Shown: positions 43,558-57,201, counted from the stretch's first letter. The stretch is 64,000 bases of DNA from Actinomycetes bacterium (GCA_024280015.1 JAJRQY010000133.1:57968-121967), one strand, 5' to 3'. The notes: generated by a model not told the origin, from the letters alone. A program made the numbers and translations.

Positions 43558-43688
43558 GCACTCAGCTTGTGACGTCCCTTAAGACGACGAGAGCGAAGGA
43601 CTGCACGACCTCCACGAGTAGACTTGCGGGCACGGAAACCGTGCTTCATTGCCCGCTTGCGGTTGTTTGGCTGGAATGTACGCTTCAT
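43554..43688 (-). CDS. rpmH: 50S ribosomal protein L34
   Basis: 44 residues: [23 protein letters not shown] then [21 protein letters not shown], a full-length L34. GAGGAG lies 7 bases before the ATG. The stop overlaps the rnpA GTG. It opens the rpmH-rnpA-yidD-yidC-jag-rsmG series that runs leftward from the origin. Confidence 0.97.
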   Translation of the reverse strand: MKRTFQPNNRKRAMKHGFRARKSTRGGRAVLRSRRLKGRHKLSA

Positions 43689-43701
43689 GAAAATCTCCTC
43701 G

Positions 43702-43737
43702 GGCCACAAACACAGGCCTACGAAGGCCAGTGTGGCC
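43702..43737 (-). promoter_or_regulatory. strong hairpin in the rpmH leader
   Basis: In the minus-strand RNA, GGCCACA and UGUGGCC form the ends of a structure whose inner part can also pair as ACACUGGCC with GGCCUGUGU. It ends 14 bases before the rpmH ATG, next to the ribosome site. It could limit initiation or act as an attenuator. Confidence 0.45.
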
Positions 43738-44309
43738 AGTTCCTACAGCGCAACGCGTTTGCCCGACGATACTGATCTCTCAGGACCGCAGAACGCTCAA
43801 CGGTGGGTAGGGATAGTGGTGCACGCTGAGGGGCGACCAGAGCCGAACAAGTCGGCGGCGACCAGGGCAGCGTGCAGATGTAAGGCTAGGGCCCGAATCT
43901 CCCATGAGCAACCAACCTTTTCCACAGGCTGGGTGGAGAGCGTAGCCAAGTGCTGCTAACGTCCCCTAACCCACAGATAGCGGGCTTGATTTCTTGCTTG
44001 TGGCTCATTCAGAATCAAGTCACTTGTCGGTAGCCGCCGTCCTGGAAGCTCAATTGCGTCAGTAATCAAGCCGATCGACACAACCGAACAAGATTCACAC
44101 ACTGAGAGATAGTCCAGATCCTTACATTTGTGGACAACTCTGTGGGAAGTGGGGAAACCTAAGCGAAAAGGGACAACGTTGGAAGGCGACACGATGAACA
44201 TTCGGTTAGGTCCGTGCCCAACAATTCATGCACCTCTCAACCAGACGGGCCACACCCGTCAAACAGTGAACGCCCCCATCGCCCCCAGCCCGGACTGGCA
44301 AAGCTTCTG
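43738..44309. other. rpmH-dnaA intergenic region with DnaA boxes
   Basis: About 570 bases without a gene. A TTTTCCACA box lies at 43918-43926 (plus), and TTGTCCACA is on the minus strand at 44129-44137. Weaker CCCACAG-type sites lie near 43971 and 44140. This may hold the dnaA promoter with DnaA autoregulation, and possibly part of the origin. Confidence 0.6.
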
Positions 44310-45800
44310 ATGGGTTCCGCTACCGAAATATGGTCCCAGGCCGGAACCGCCCTTCGGGCTGAAATCTCCGACGGTGTCTGGCAGAGTACGTTTGCATCAG
44401 TCACTGCCCTTCGCAGTTCCGAAGAGCAAATCGTCTTGTCGGTTCCCAACGCCATAGTGCGAGAAAAGCTCGACGGACGATATCGACCCTTGGTGGAAGA
44501 CGCCATTGCTGAGGCGGCAGGGAAGTCGTTGGCGATCGAATTCGAGATCCCTCTTCCAACCCTGTTCGACGTTGATCAAGTTCTGGACCAACCAAGCCAA
44601 ACATCGCCTCCCACCACTCAACCGTTTACAACGGACCCGGTTTCCAGCAACGACACCGCAGCAGGAACTAGCGCTGTTACAGGAAACAACGGAATCGGCA
44701 GTAGCCCAAACAACACTAGCCAACCTGCCACAAGTGGCCAGCAAAGCGATGCCGCACTTCCTTCGGCGGCCCTGCTCCACGGCTACAGCTTTGATGGCTT
44801 CGTTATCGGCCCGTCAAACCGGTTTGCTCATGCGGCCGCCCTCTCCGTTGCCGAGCGTCCCGGAGGTTCCTACAACCCGCTCTTCATCTATGGAGGAGCG
44901 GGGTTGGGCAAAACCCACCTGTTGCATGCCATCGAGCACTATGTCAATGACGTGTATCCCAGAAAGACAGTCAAGTACGTCTCGACTGAGACCTTCCTCA
45001 ACGAGTTTGTTGACTCCATCAAGAACTCCCAAGGGGCCGACTTCAAGCGCCGATACCGCCAGATCGATGTTCTCCTCGTCGACGACATCCAGTTCATCGC
45101 CGGGAAAGAAGGGCTACAAGAAGAGTTCTTCCACACCTTCAATGAGCTCTACAGCGCCAACAAGCAGATCGTGCTGTCCTCAGATCGTCCTCCTGACGCA
45201 ATTCCCACCCTGGAAGACAGGCTCCGTAGTCGATTCATGATGGGCTTGCTGACCGATATTCATCCCCCAGATATCGAAACCCGCATGGCCATCCTGGGCA
45301 AGAAGGCCGATCGTGACGGCTATTTCTTACCCAATGAGGTGAGTGAATTCATTGCCACCAACATCACCACCAATATTCGTGAGTTGGAGGGCGCACTCAA
45401 CAAGGTGACAGCCTTCGCCAACCTGAACCAGGAGCCGATGACCAGTGCCCTCGCCGAGCGGATCCTGCGAGACTTCATTGCTGATCGCCAGCCCCGACCA
45501 ATCACCGTTCCCATGATCCTCACCGCTACTTCTGAACACTTCAGTTTCAGTATTGAGGACCTCACCGGCAAGTCCCGCCGCAGACCACTGGTCATCGCTC
45601 GCCAGATCGCCATGTATGTCAGCCGCGAACTGACGGACCTGAGTTTCCCGATGATCGCCCGAGAATTCGGTGGTCGGGACCACACCACCGTCATGCACGC
45701 CTGCGACAAAATTGCTGCTCTGATGAAGGAACGATCTCAGATTTATGACCAAGTCATGGCTCTGGACAAGACCGTGCGAGGTCTAGCTCGTGCCATCTGA
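44310..45800 (+). CDS. dnaA: chromosomal replication initiator protein DnaA
   Basis: 496 residues from the ATG at 44310 (MGSATEIWSQAGTALRAEISDGVWQSTF); a GTG at 44214 would add 32 poorly conserved residues. Domain I is followed by a Thr/Ser/Asn/Gln-rich domain II (about 95-150). AAA+ domain III has Walker A GGAGLGKTHLLHAI and Walker B VLLVDDIQF. Domain IV carries the DnaA signature GRDHTTVMHACDKI near residue 460. It initiates replication at oriC by binding DnaA boxes. DnaA-box-like sites flank the gene on both sides. Confidence 0.96.
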   Translation: MGSATEIWSQAGTALRAEISDGVWQSTFASVTALRSSEEQIVLSVPNAIVREKLDGRYRPLVEDAIAEAAGKSLAIEFEIPLPTLFDVDQVLDQPSQTSPPTTQPFTTDPVSSNDTAAGTSAVTGNNGIGSSPNNTSQPATSGQQSDAALPSAALLHGYSFDGFVIGPSNRFAHAAALSVAERPGGSYNPLFIYGGAGLGKTHLLHAIEHYVNDVYPRKTVKYVSTETFLNEFVDSIKNSQGADFKRRYRQIDVLLVDDIQFIAGKEGLQEEFFHTFNELYSANKQIVLSSDRPPDAIPTLEDRLRSRFMMGLLTDIHPPDIETRMAILGKKADRDGYFLPNEVSEFIATNITTNIRELEGALNKVTAFANLNQEPMTSALAERILRDFIADRQPRPITVPMILTATSEHFSFSIEDLTGKSRRRPLVIARQIAMYVSRELTDLSFPMIAREFGGRDHTTVMHACDKIAALMKERSQIYDQVMALDKTVRGLARAI

Positions 45801-46090
45801 GTCCGAATCTCACCATCTGCCTGTTGGTAGAGCTGTGTACAACCGGGGGATGATCCGTGGATCATCACGCCTTCGTCCCCAGGCGCCAGTATCGTCCCAT
45901 GAATCGTTGGGGATTACCTCGAACAACCAGTGGATGAAGAATGGTGCCCTCACCAGGGATTCCGCCTGTTCATCCACAATCCACAGGTCCTACTAAGACA
46001 ACTATAGTTTTCAAAAGAAATCCTCAGATGTAGTGAGGAAAACCTCCAGGGCTCAAATTGGGTTCTGGCCGATCACTGGGAGTACCAGCG
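45801..46090. other. oriC: probable oriC, dnaA-dnaN intergenic region
   Basis: About 290 bases with several degenerate DnaA boxes: TTGTACACA (minus, 45834-45842), TCATCCACT (minus, 45929-45937), TCATCCACA (45970-45978) and CAATCCACA (45977-45985). An inverted repeat GATGATCC-GT-GGATCATC lies at 45849-45866. An AT-rich stretch starting with the palindrome AACTATAGTT (46000-46009) and running to about 46023 could be the unwinding element. The dnaA-dnaN gap is the usual actinobacterial origin. Confidence 0.65.
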
Positions 46091-47179
46091 GTGAAGTTCC
46101 GTTGCGAACGAGATGTATTGGTTGAAGCGCTTGGAATTTCTGGGCGTGCTGTTGGTCGTGGCAGCCTGCCTGGCCTATCAGGAGTGCGAGCCGAGTTAGA
46201 AGGAGATCAGCTGACCTTGACTGGCAGCGATCTCGATCTGACGATCACCATGGTGGTCACGGTTGCTGGTGAGGCTGATGGGGTGGCGGTTATTCCTGCC
46301 CGGTTGGCGTCCGACATTGTCAAGGCCTTAGAACCGGGGGCCGTCTCCTTATCGGTGGAAGCCGATGAGCTGAGCATTTCCGCTGGGCGAAGCAACTTCA
46401 GTATCCGTCTGATCGCCGCTGATGACTTCCCACAAGTTAGTGGCCTGCCGGAAGAGTCGGTGTCCCTCCCCTGTGATCAGTTGACTGAGGCCTTACGCCA
46501 GGTCGTGCCTGCGGCCAGTAGTGACGACTCACGACCAATTTTGACCGGTGTCCTGTTGGCCGCTGAAGCCGACGGTTTACGTCTGGTTGCCACGGATTCT
46601 TACCGATTGTCCATGCGCGATGTGCCTGGGGCTTCCATTTTGGCCGAGGGCCAAAGCGTCTTGATCCCCTCGCGTGCGTTGAATGAACTGAACCGGATTC
46701 TTGGCCAAGGCGACAATGTTGAATTGCGGCTTGGTGATCGAGAAGCATCCTTTGAGGTTGGACCGGTCAAGCTAGTGACTCGCCTTATCGAAGGTGACTT
46801 CCCCAACTATCGTGGCCTGATTCCAGACAGCCACCCCAACGTTCTCACGGTGAACCGCGACGAACTACTTGATGCCTTGCGGCGGGTGAAGTTACTGGCT
46901 CGAGAAGGCACGCCAGTTCAGCTTGAAATGTCGGATGAGGGTCTTGAACTCGTTGCCGTTACCCAGGATGTTGGTACTGCTCGTGAGCAGCTTGAGGGCA
47001 GTTATGACGGTTCTCCCTTGACGGTGGCATTCAATCCCCAGTACCTGTTGGAGGGTGTTGAGGTAGCGAAAGCCGAGCAGATAACCCTGTCGACTATTGA
47101 CGAACTCAAGCCAGCGCTCGTCCGCATTGCCGGAGTCGAGGATTTCCTCTATCTGCTGATGCCCGTTCGCGTTTCTTAA
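46091..47179 (+). CDS. dnaN: DNA polymerase III subunit beta (sliding clamp)
   Basis: 362 residues from the GTG at 46091 (VKFRCERDVLVEALGISGRAV), preceded by GGGAG at suitable spacing. The three-domain clamp is recognisable by FSIRLIAADDFPQVSGLPEE, LTGVLLAAEADGLRLVATDSYRLSMRDV and a C-terminal FLYLLMPVRVS. It is the processivity ring for DNA polymerase III. It follows the origin and precedes recF. Confidence 0.96.
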   Translation: MKFRCERDVLVEALGISGRAVGRGSLPGLSGVRAELEGDQLTLTGSDLDLTITMVVTVAGEADGVAVIPARLASDIVKALEPGAVSLSVEADELSISAGRSNFSIRLIAADDFPQVSGLPEESVSLPCDQLTEALRQVVPAASSDDSRPILTGVLLAAEADGLRLVATDSYRLSMRDVPGASILAEGQSVLIPSRALNELNRILGQGDNVELRLGDREASFEVGPVKLVTRLIEGDFPNYRGLIPDSHPNVLTVNRDELLDALRRVKLLAREGTPVQLEMSDEGLELVAVTQDVGTAREQLEGSYDGSPLTVAFNPQYLLEGVEVAKAEQITLSTIDELKPALVRIAGVEDFLYLLMPVRVS

Positions 47180-47193
47180 GTCACGGATGGCAT

Positions 47194-48348
47194 GTGCAAC
47201 TCAGCACGGTTTGGTTGAAAGATTTTCGTAGCTATGAGGAGCTCGAAGTTGAGTTCCACCCTGGCTTCACGGCAATCCTTGGGCCAAACGGCGTCGGTAA
47301 GACCAACCTTCTTGAAGCAATCAGTCTTCTCGCTACCTTGCAGTCCTTCAGGCGGGCACCAACCGAGAGCCTGATTCGCCGCGGAGCTGACCGGGCCATT
47401 GTCCGCGCCACTGGAATTCGTGATGATCGTGAGGTCTTGGTTGAATTGGAGCTGGCGAAGGGTCGGGTTCGGGCTCAGGTCAATCGTCAGAAACTGAAAC
47501 GAACGCGTGACCTGCTCGGAGCGCTACGCATCACCGTGTTTGCTCCTGATGACCTGGCTCTAGTAAAGGATGGTCCCGGTATCCGACGGGACTTCGTTGA
47601 TGATCTTCTCGTTGCTCTTGACCCGCAAGCAGACGCGGTTCGCAGCGATCTAGATCGCGTTGTTAAGCAGCGCAATGCCTTGTTGCGACAGTCGTCGGGT
47701 CGGTTGGACGAGGCGGCGGCAATGACGTTGGATATCTGGGACGCCAAGCTGGTTGCGGTGGGCGAGCATTTGACTGTGCGGCGTGAGAACCTGCTGCATG
47801 ACCTGATGCCACTCGTATCTGCTGCGTATCGCCAGCTGAGCGCGGAGCAGACCGAGGTGGTAGCTAACTACCTCCGGAGCTGGAGTACCGAGTCGATGGC
47901 CGATGCCGTTGCTGAGGCTCGCGGTAGTGATGTTCGTCGCGGGGTCACAACCGTTGGCCCGCACCGTGATGACATTCGATTGCGGCTTGAAGACTTCGAC
48001 AGCCGCACAGAGGCCTCTCAGGGTGAGCAGAGGACGTTGGCCTTGGCCTTGCGCCTTGCTGGTCACCAGCTGGTCACAGATCGCCTGGGGGAGCCTCCCT
48101 TGCTCCTCTTGGACGATGTCTTGTCCGAGCTTGACCCTGACCGGGCACGGGCCTTGCTTAACAGTTTGCCTCCTGGTCAGACGGTGGTGACCAGTGCTTC
48201 GGGACTACCGGAGGGAACAGTGCCCGATCAGATCCTTGTTCATTCCGGAACCAAACTTGTTCCAGAAGCGTCACCGAGCCCCTGCAATATGCCGAGTCCC
48301 CGCAGTATGCCGAGTGATGGCGCAGAAACACGGGATGGTTCGCCATGA
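47194..48348 (+). CDS. recF: DNA replication and repair protein RecF
   Basis: 384 residues from a GTG. MQLSTVWLKDFRSYEELEVEFHPGFTAILGPNGVGKTNLLEAISLLA contains Walker A. VTTVGPHRDDIRLRL, SQGEQRTLALALRLAGHQL (signature) and PLLLLDDVLSELDPDRA (Walker B) follow. It loads RecA at single-strand gaps. The last 30 residues after the conserved QTVVTSAS end are a Pro/Ser tail. It overlaps the next gene by ATGA. Confidence 0.95.
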   Translation: MQLSTVWLKDFRSYEELEVEFHPGFTAILGPNGVGKTNLLEAISLLATLQSFRRAPTESLIRRGADRAIVRATGIRDDREVLVELELAKGRVRAQVNRQKLKRTRDLLGALRITVFAPDDLALVKDGPGIRRDFVDDLLVALDPQADAVRSDLDRVVKQRNALLRQSSGRLDEAAAMTLDIWDAKLVAVGEHLTVRRENLLHDLMPLVSAAYRQLSAEQTEVVANYLRSWSTESMADAVAEARGSDVRRGVTTVGPHRDDIRLRLEDFDSRTEASQGEQRTLALALRLAGHQLVTDRLGEPPLLLLDDVLSELDPDRARALLNSLPPGQTVVTSASGLPEGTVPDQILVHSGTKLVPEASPSPCNMPSPRSMPSDGAETRDGSP

Positions 48349-48683
48349 AGTCTGGATCGGGCCGCCGATGGGATCGTGAGCCACCAAGGGGCACCAAACC
48401 CGAGAAACTAGCCGTGACTCTGGAACGCTTTCTCGCTCAGATGGGTGCCCCGCCAACGAAAACGTTGACAACGTTGGAGACTCTTTGGCCAACAATTGTT
48501 GGCCCCGGGCTCGCTGATCGAACGCGGCCGATTGAGGTTCTGGATGGCGTACTCGTCGTTGGTTGTGAAGATTCCAACTGGGCTTCGCAAATTGGCTGGA
48601 TGGATGCCCAAATCAAGGAGCGATTTGCGGCAACGTTCGAGGGAACGAAGATCCGCAGAATACAGCTCAGAATTGACTCCTGA
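48345..48683 (+). CDS. dciA: DUF721 protein, DciA-type helicase loader
   Basis: 112 residues overlapping recF by four bases. VTLERFLAQMGAPPTKTLTTLETLWPTIVGPGLADRTRPIEVLDGVLVVGCEDSNWASQIGWMDAQIKERF is a clear DUF721/KH-like domain, as in M. tuberculosis Rv0004. DciA helps load DnaB in bacteria without DnaC/DnaI; the dnaB gene is also in this window. A basic N-terminus leads the domain. Confidence 0.88.
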   Translation: MKSGSGRRWDREPPRGTKPEKLAVTLERFLAQMGAPPTKTLTTLETLWPTIVGPGLADRTRPIEVLDGVLVVGCEDSNWASQIGWMDAQIKERFAATFEGTKIRRIQLRIDS

Positions 48684-48727
48684 ACGGCCCTTCGTCACAC
48701 CCTGCTGGTAGAATTCCTAAACGCTGA

Positions 48728-53367
<4,640 letters not shown>

Positions 53368-53446
53368 AGACAACCTGGCAATGGCCCGCTAACTGCTTCG
53401 ATCATCTGAGTCTTCCCCCTCACTCCAAGACGATGGGATAGAAGAG

Positions 53447-53773
53447 ATGAAACGATTTGGGACTGAAGAACGAGGCTCTGGCCTGCCGTTGATTGGGTTG
53501 AGTCTGGCCTTCTTGTTGGTGATGGTGTCCATTCTGACAATGATTGCGGGCCGGATCGTTGACCGAACCCAAGCCCAGTCAGCGGCCGATGCTGCCGCCT
53601 TAGCTGGCCTCGCTGATGGGGAAGCCGGTGCCCGCTTGTTGGCGGCTGAGAATGGGGCTCGCCTGCTGAGTTTCTCCACTAGTGGCAATGAAGTTGAGGT
53701 AGTAGTCGAACTGGCTGGAGTACGAGCAATTGCCGACGCGGAACGTTCGTTGGTGATTGATCCGTCGAGGTGA
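53447..53773 (+). CDS. TadE/TadG-like secretion-neighbourhood protein
   Basis: 108 residues. A short basic start, RGSGLPLIGLSLAFLLVMVSILTMIAGRIVDRTQAQSAADAAALAGLADG, is the TadE-like N-terminal segment: one membrane helix followed by the QAxxAADAAALAG motif. The rest (GARLLSFSTSGNEVEVVVELAG) fits the helicase/secretion-neighbourhood TadE-like family. Such proteins behave as pseudopilins or surface proteins. Tad genes proper are not in the window. Confidence 0.78.
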   Translation: MKRFGTEERGSGLPLIGLSLAFLLVMVSILTMIAGRIVDRTQAQSAADAAALAGLADGEAGARLLAAENGARLLSFSTSGNEVEVVVELAGVRAIADAERSLVIDPSR

Positions 53774-53812
53774 CCTGTCTCTAGGCCGATCCCGGCGTAC
53801 ACTCATTGGCTT

Positions 53813-55303
53813 ATGCCTGGGGACAAAGCCTCGTCGAGAGATTCGGCGGTAATCGATGATGACCTGGTGGAAGCACTGGGGTTTGAGCCACTATCGACCA
53901 CTCGTGTTGACAAGGGGGATACGTCGACTGTTGACGATGTCGCCCCCGATGCGGCATTGGGATCTGACCTTGATGGGGATGAAGCCAGTGCCCGTCAAGG
54001 GGTAGTCATTCTGGGTGATGTGATCCCGGTAGAGGCTGGTGACCCGGTCGCGAGCGACATTGCTGCTGCCATTCTTGGTGATTCATCTACCGATGATGTG
54101 CAAGACGAGGCGACAGACCTCGATGATTCCGACGATTCCGATGAATTGCTGGAACTTGCCGAGGATGAATCTCCTGAGGTTGAAGACTCTGCTGATGATG
54201 ATCTTGCCGATGGTGACCTGGCTGCCAGTGATCTTGCCGATGTCGACGAAGAGCTCCTCGATCTAGCGGATATCGATGACGACGATCTTGCTGAAGACGC
54301 CGGCTTTGTGCTCTTTGACGCCGATAAGAACGATGGCCTGGACGATGAAGACACCAGTTCTGGTGTTCTCCTCGATGAGATCCTTGCCGATGACTCCCTT
54401 GACTCCGGTGATAATTCAGCCGATTCAGTCGATGAAGACTCCGATAGCGCCGAGGAGGCTGAGGACCTCGTTGAGGCTGAGGATCTGGACGGGTCCACCG
54501 ACAGTGAGCTTGATGATCGAGAATTGGATGTCGATGCTGAGGATGAGCCTGCTGAAGAAGCAGTCATCTTGGCTGATGATGACAATGAGAAGGCCGGTCT
54601 TGAAGATGTAAACGCCGATGGATTCGGCCCGGGCATCTTTGAGAAGGGATTTGATCCTCAAGAAACGGCGAGTGCGTTCCCCGATGTGCCTGACGTTGGT
54701 GGATCACAACGAGTTGCCGCCAAGCTGGACAATCGTGAGCTGCATACCCGACCGGTTGAACTTGATACGGACGACCTGACATCCCTTGATCAGCACAAAC
54801 TCTTGGTTGACACGGGTGGAGACAGTAACGAAGTACTTCTGGACACCGAGGTAGCCCCCGCCGCTGTAGGGGTAGCGCCAGCTAGGAGCGGCTACCGACC
54901 CAAGCGGATCCGGGCCAAGAAGACTCGACGAGTAATTCGTCACATTGATCCTTGGTCAGTCCTCACCTTCAGCGTCTTGTTTCACCTGGCGCTGTACGCG
55001 GCCTTCTTGCTTGCCAGCGTTCTGGTCTGGAAGACGCTCGAAGCCAGTGGCATGGTCGAGAACATCGAAGACTTCATCATTGCCCTCGGTGACTACGAGA
55101 CATACCAGATCAATGCCGATGTTTTGTTTCGGGCGGGTGTGATTATTGCTGGGATCTTGACGGTGGCCTCCACGATTCTGAGCGTCCTGCTCAGCGTGGT
55201 CTTCAACTTGATCTCGGATCTGGTTGGCGGCATTCGAGTCACAGTCTTGGAGGAGGAGACAGTTCGTCTTCCTTCCAAGAAATCAGCACCCAAATCTAGG
55301 TAG
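53813..55303 (+). CDS. DUF3566 membrane protein with long acidic N-terminal region
   Basis: 496 residues. About 340 are extremely rich in Asp, Glu, Ser and Ala (for example DDSDDSDELLELAEDESPE), and likely disordered. The C-terminal 120 match DUF3566: RRVIRHIDPWSVLTFSVLFHLALYAAFLLASVLVW, then a loop with IEDFIIALGDYETYQINADVLFRAGVIIAGILTVASTILSVLLSVVFNLISDLVGGIRVTVLEE, giving two membrane segments. The family sits after gyrA in actinobacteria (Rv0007). It has no firmly established role; the acidic region here is far longer than usual. Confidence 0.82.
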   Translation: MPGDKASSRDSAVIDDDLVEALGFEPLSTTRVDKGDTSTVDDVAPDAALGSDLDGDEASARQGVVILGDVIPVEAGDPVASDIAAAILGDSSTDDVQDEATDLDDSDDSDELLELAEDESPEVEDSADDDLADGDLAASDLADVDEELLDLADIDDDDLAEDAGFVLFDADKNDGLDDEDTSSGVLLDEILADDSLDSGDNSADSVDEDSDSAEEAEDLVEAEDLDGSTDSELDDRELDVDAEDEPAEEAVILADDDNEKAGLEDVNADGFGPGIFEKGFDPQETASAFPDVPDVGGSQRVAAKLDNRELHTRPVELDTDDLTSLDQHKLLVDTGGDSNEVLLDTEVAPAAVGVAPARSGYRPKRIRAKKTRRVIRHIDPWSVLTFSVLFHLALYAAFLLASVLVWKTLEASGMVENIEDFIIALGDYETYQINADVLFRAGVIIAGILTVASTILSVLLSVVFNLISDLVGGIRVTVLEEETVRLPSKKSAPKSR

Positions 55304-55343
55304 CTGGCTCTCAACTCAGCCGCTAACGTATGGGTCTCGTTCC

Positions 55344-55417
<74 letters not shown>

Positions 55418-55429
55418 CGGAAACTCGTC

Positions 55430-55444
55430 GGCCCCGCAGGGGCC
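55430..55444 (+). terminator. GC-rich hairpin after tRNA-Ile
   Basis: GGCCCC-GCA-GGGGCC pairs perfectly, 12 bases after the tRNA. The following TTGGGAGTTTCTT is moderately T-rich. It probably ends the tRNA transcript. Confidence 0.5.
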
Positions 55445-55584
55445 TTGGGAGTTTCTTGAAGTATCGGCCTTCGGCCGATCTTCTTGGGTTTTGGGTGTCT
55501 TCGGCCGATCTTCTTGGGTTTTGGGTGTCTTCGGCCGATCTTCTTCGGTTTTGGTAAAGGAACCCAGGGGGCCTTGGGAGTTTC
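55439..55584 (+). repeat. tandem 30-bp repeats flanked by 17-bp direct repeats downstream of tRNA-Ile
   Basis: Three tandem 30-base units starting CTTCGGCCGATCTTCTT lie at 55469-55498, 55499-55528 and 55529-55558, the last one diverging at its end. The first is preceded by ATCGGCC, so a perfect hairpin ATCGGCC-TTC-GGCCGAT forms at 55463-55479. The 17-base sequence GGGGCCTTGGGAGTTTC occurs at 55439-55455 and again, exactly, at 55568-55584, bracketing the array. Confidence 0.9.
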
Positions 55585-55627
55585 AGGTTTCGCCTCGGGC
55601 GGCGAGTGGCTCTAGGGTGATCGGTCG

Positions 55628-56284
55628 ATGGTTGTGTTGTTCAAGTTGCAGGATGTTGAACTCCGGATTGGAGCGGTCCAGATCCTGGATGACATCACCC
55701 TGGAAATTGACGGGGGAGTGACCGCGATTGTTGGTCCGTCGGGTTCAGGAAAAAGCTCACTCTTGCGCTTGCTGAATCGCCTGGAGGTCCCAAGTGGCGG
55801 AGTGATCCGTTTTCAGGGACAGAATCTTGCCGATTTCGAAGCAACCAAACTTCGACGGCGGGTGGGAATGGTCTTTCAACGACCTGCGCTCTTCGCCGGT
55901 ACCGCAGCAACAAACCTCCGGGTAGCTGTACCCGCTCTGAGCAATGAAGACGTGAGTCAGGCCTTGCGTCAGGTTGGCTTGGACCCGGCCCTTGCCGATC
56001 GTCCAGCCGATCGCCTGTCCGGGGGCGAGGCTCAGCGTCTTTGCCTTGCTCGCTCCTTGCTGGTTCATCCTGAAGTGCTTCTACTGGATGAACCAACGGC
56101 CTCACTGGACCCCGAGTCGGTCACCATTATCGAAAACCTGCTGGCAACCTTGACCAAGGAAGGGCTCCCGCAGATCTGGGTCAGCCACGACTTGGACCAG
56201 GTCGGTCGCATCGCTCACACCGTCATTGAGCTAGAAACCTCGGACCATGATGGAGTGGGAAGGCTGGTGAAGCAGCAATCATGA
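55628..56284 (+). CDS. ABC transporter ATP-binding protein, FetA/YbbL-like
   Basis: 218 residues. Walker A is GPSGSGKSSLLRLLNRLE, the Q-loop GMVFQRPALF, the signature LSGGEAQRLCLARSLL, and Walker B VLLLDEPTASLDPES. The short subunit and the following UPF0014 permease match the FetAB pair, which in E. coli exports iron and protects against oxidative stress. The two genes overlap by four bases (ATGA). Confidence 0.87.
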   Translation: MVVLFKLQDVELRIGAVQILDDITLEIDGGVTAIVGPSGSGKSSLLRLLNRLEVPSGGVIRFQGQNLADFEATKLRRRVGMVFQRPALFAGTAATNLRVAVPALSNEDVSQALRQVGLDPALADRPADRLSGGEAQRLCLARSLLVHPEVLLLDEPTASLDPESVTIIENLLATLTKEGLPQIWVSHDLDQVGRIAHTVIELETSDHDGVGRLVKQQS

Positions 56285-57171
56285 TCTTGCTACCGATCCA
56301 AACAGTGCTCACTCAGACAGTGCTCAGTCAAGCCGCGTCAGTCCAGGTTTCTCCCGATCAGGCTTTGGCTGATCCCGTAGGTATTGATGGCCTCGGCCTC
56401 GTTGCATCAGGATCGATTGTTCTGGTCGCCGTCCTCTTGTCCGTCTGGCAGCAGTTAGGACTTGGCCGCAGCCTGATACTTGCTGCGGCTCGAGCCGGAG
56501 TGCAGCTTCTCGCCGTCGGATTCATCCTGAAGTACACACTTGATCCAGACACCCCCTTGCTGGTGGCCTTTGTCTGGATCATCATCATGGTCGCCTTTGC
56601 TGGCTGGACGGCCAAGCGTCGCGCCCCAGAGGTCCCGGCCATGGCTCTGCTTTCTGCCCTATCACTGTCCAGTGCCGCGGTCATCGCCCTTGGCCTGCTG
56701 TTTGGGCTTGGCGTTTTTGACTTCAATGCCCGAACCATCATTCCCTTAGGCGGAATGGTTGTCGGCAACTCGATTTCTGCCACGGTCCTGGTTGCCCGAC
56801 GGATCCTGGACTCCTTTGAAGAAAAGCGGCCACAAATCGAAGCCCGACTTGCACTCGGACAAACAAACGAAGCCGCTTCGGCCCCTTATCTTCGTTCAGC
56901 TCTCCAGACCGCACTCTTGCCCCAGATCGAGACCACAAAAGCAGTCGGTATCGTCTTTTTGCCTGGCGCTATGGTCGGCCTGATCTTGGGTGGAGCTGAT
57001 CCCCAAACCGCGGTTGCCGTGCAAGTGACGGTTATGTACATGGTGCTTGGCTCGGTCGCCATCAGCACCACGGTGCTAGGCCTGGGGCTGCGACGCAGGC
57101 TCTTTAGTACCGATGGAAGGCTCATATCCCTGGCGGCCGAAGGGATGGATGTTGGCGATTCTTCGGCGTGA
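56281..57171 (+). CDS. UPF0014 (FetB/YbbM-like) ABC transporter permease
   Basis: 296 residues with about seven hydrophobic segments. The family motifs ILAAARAGVQLLAVGFILKY, MVVGNSISATVLVARRILDSF and KAVGIVFLPGAMVGLILGGADPQTAVAVQVTVMYMVLGSVAIS are clear. It forms the membrane part of the putative iron exporter with the preceding ATPase. The N-terminal 30 residues (QTVLTQTVLSQAASVQVS) are extra. Confidence 0.88.
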   Translation: MILLPIQTVLTQTVLSQAASVQVSPDQALADPVGIDGLGLVASGSIVLVAVLLSVWQQLGLGRSLILAAARAGVQLLAVGFILKYTLDPDTPLLVAFVWIIIMVAFAGWTAKRRAPEVPAMALLSALSLSSAAVIALGLLFGLGVFDFNARTIIPLGGMVVGNSISATVLVARRILDSFEEKRPQIEARLALGQTNEAASAPYLRSALQTALLPQIETTKAVGIVFLPGAMVGLILGGADPQTAVAVQVTVMYMVLGSVAISTTVLGLGLRRRLFSTDGRLISLAAEGMDVGDSSA

Positions 57172-57201
57172 AGACAGGTGAAGCGAAGCTAGTCTGGATC
57201 C

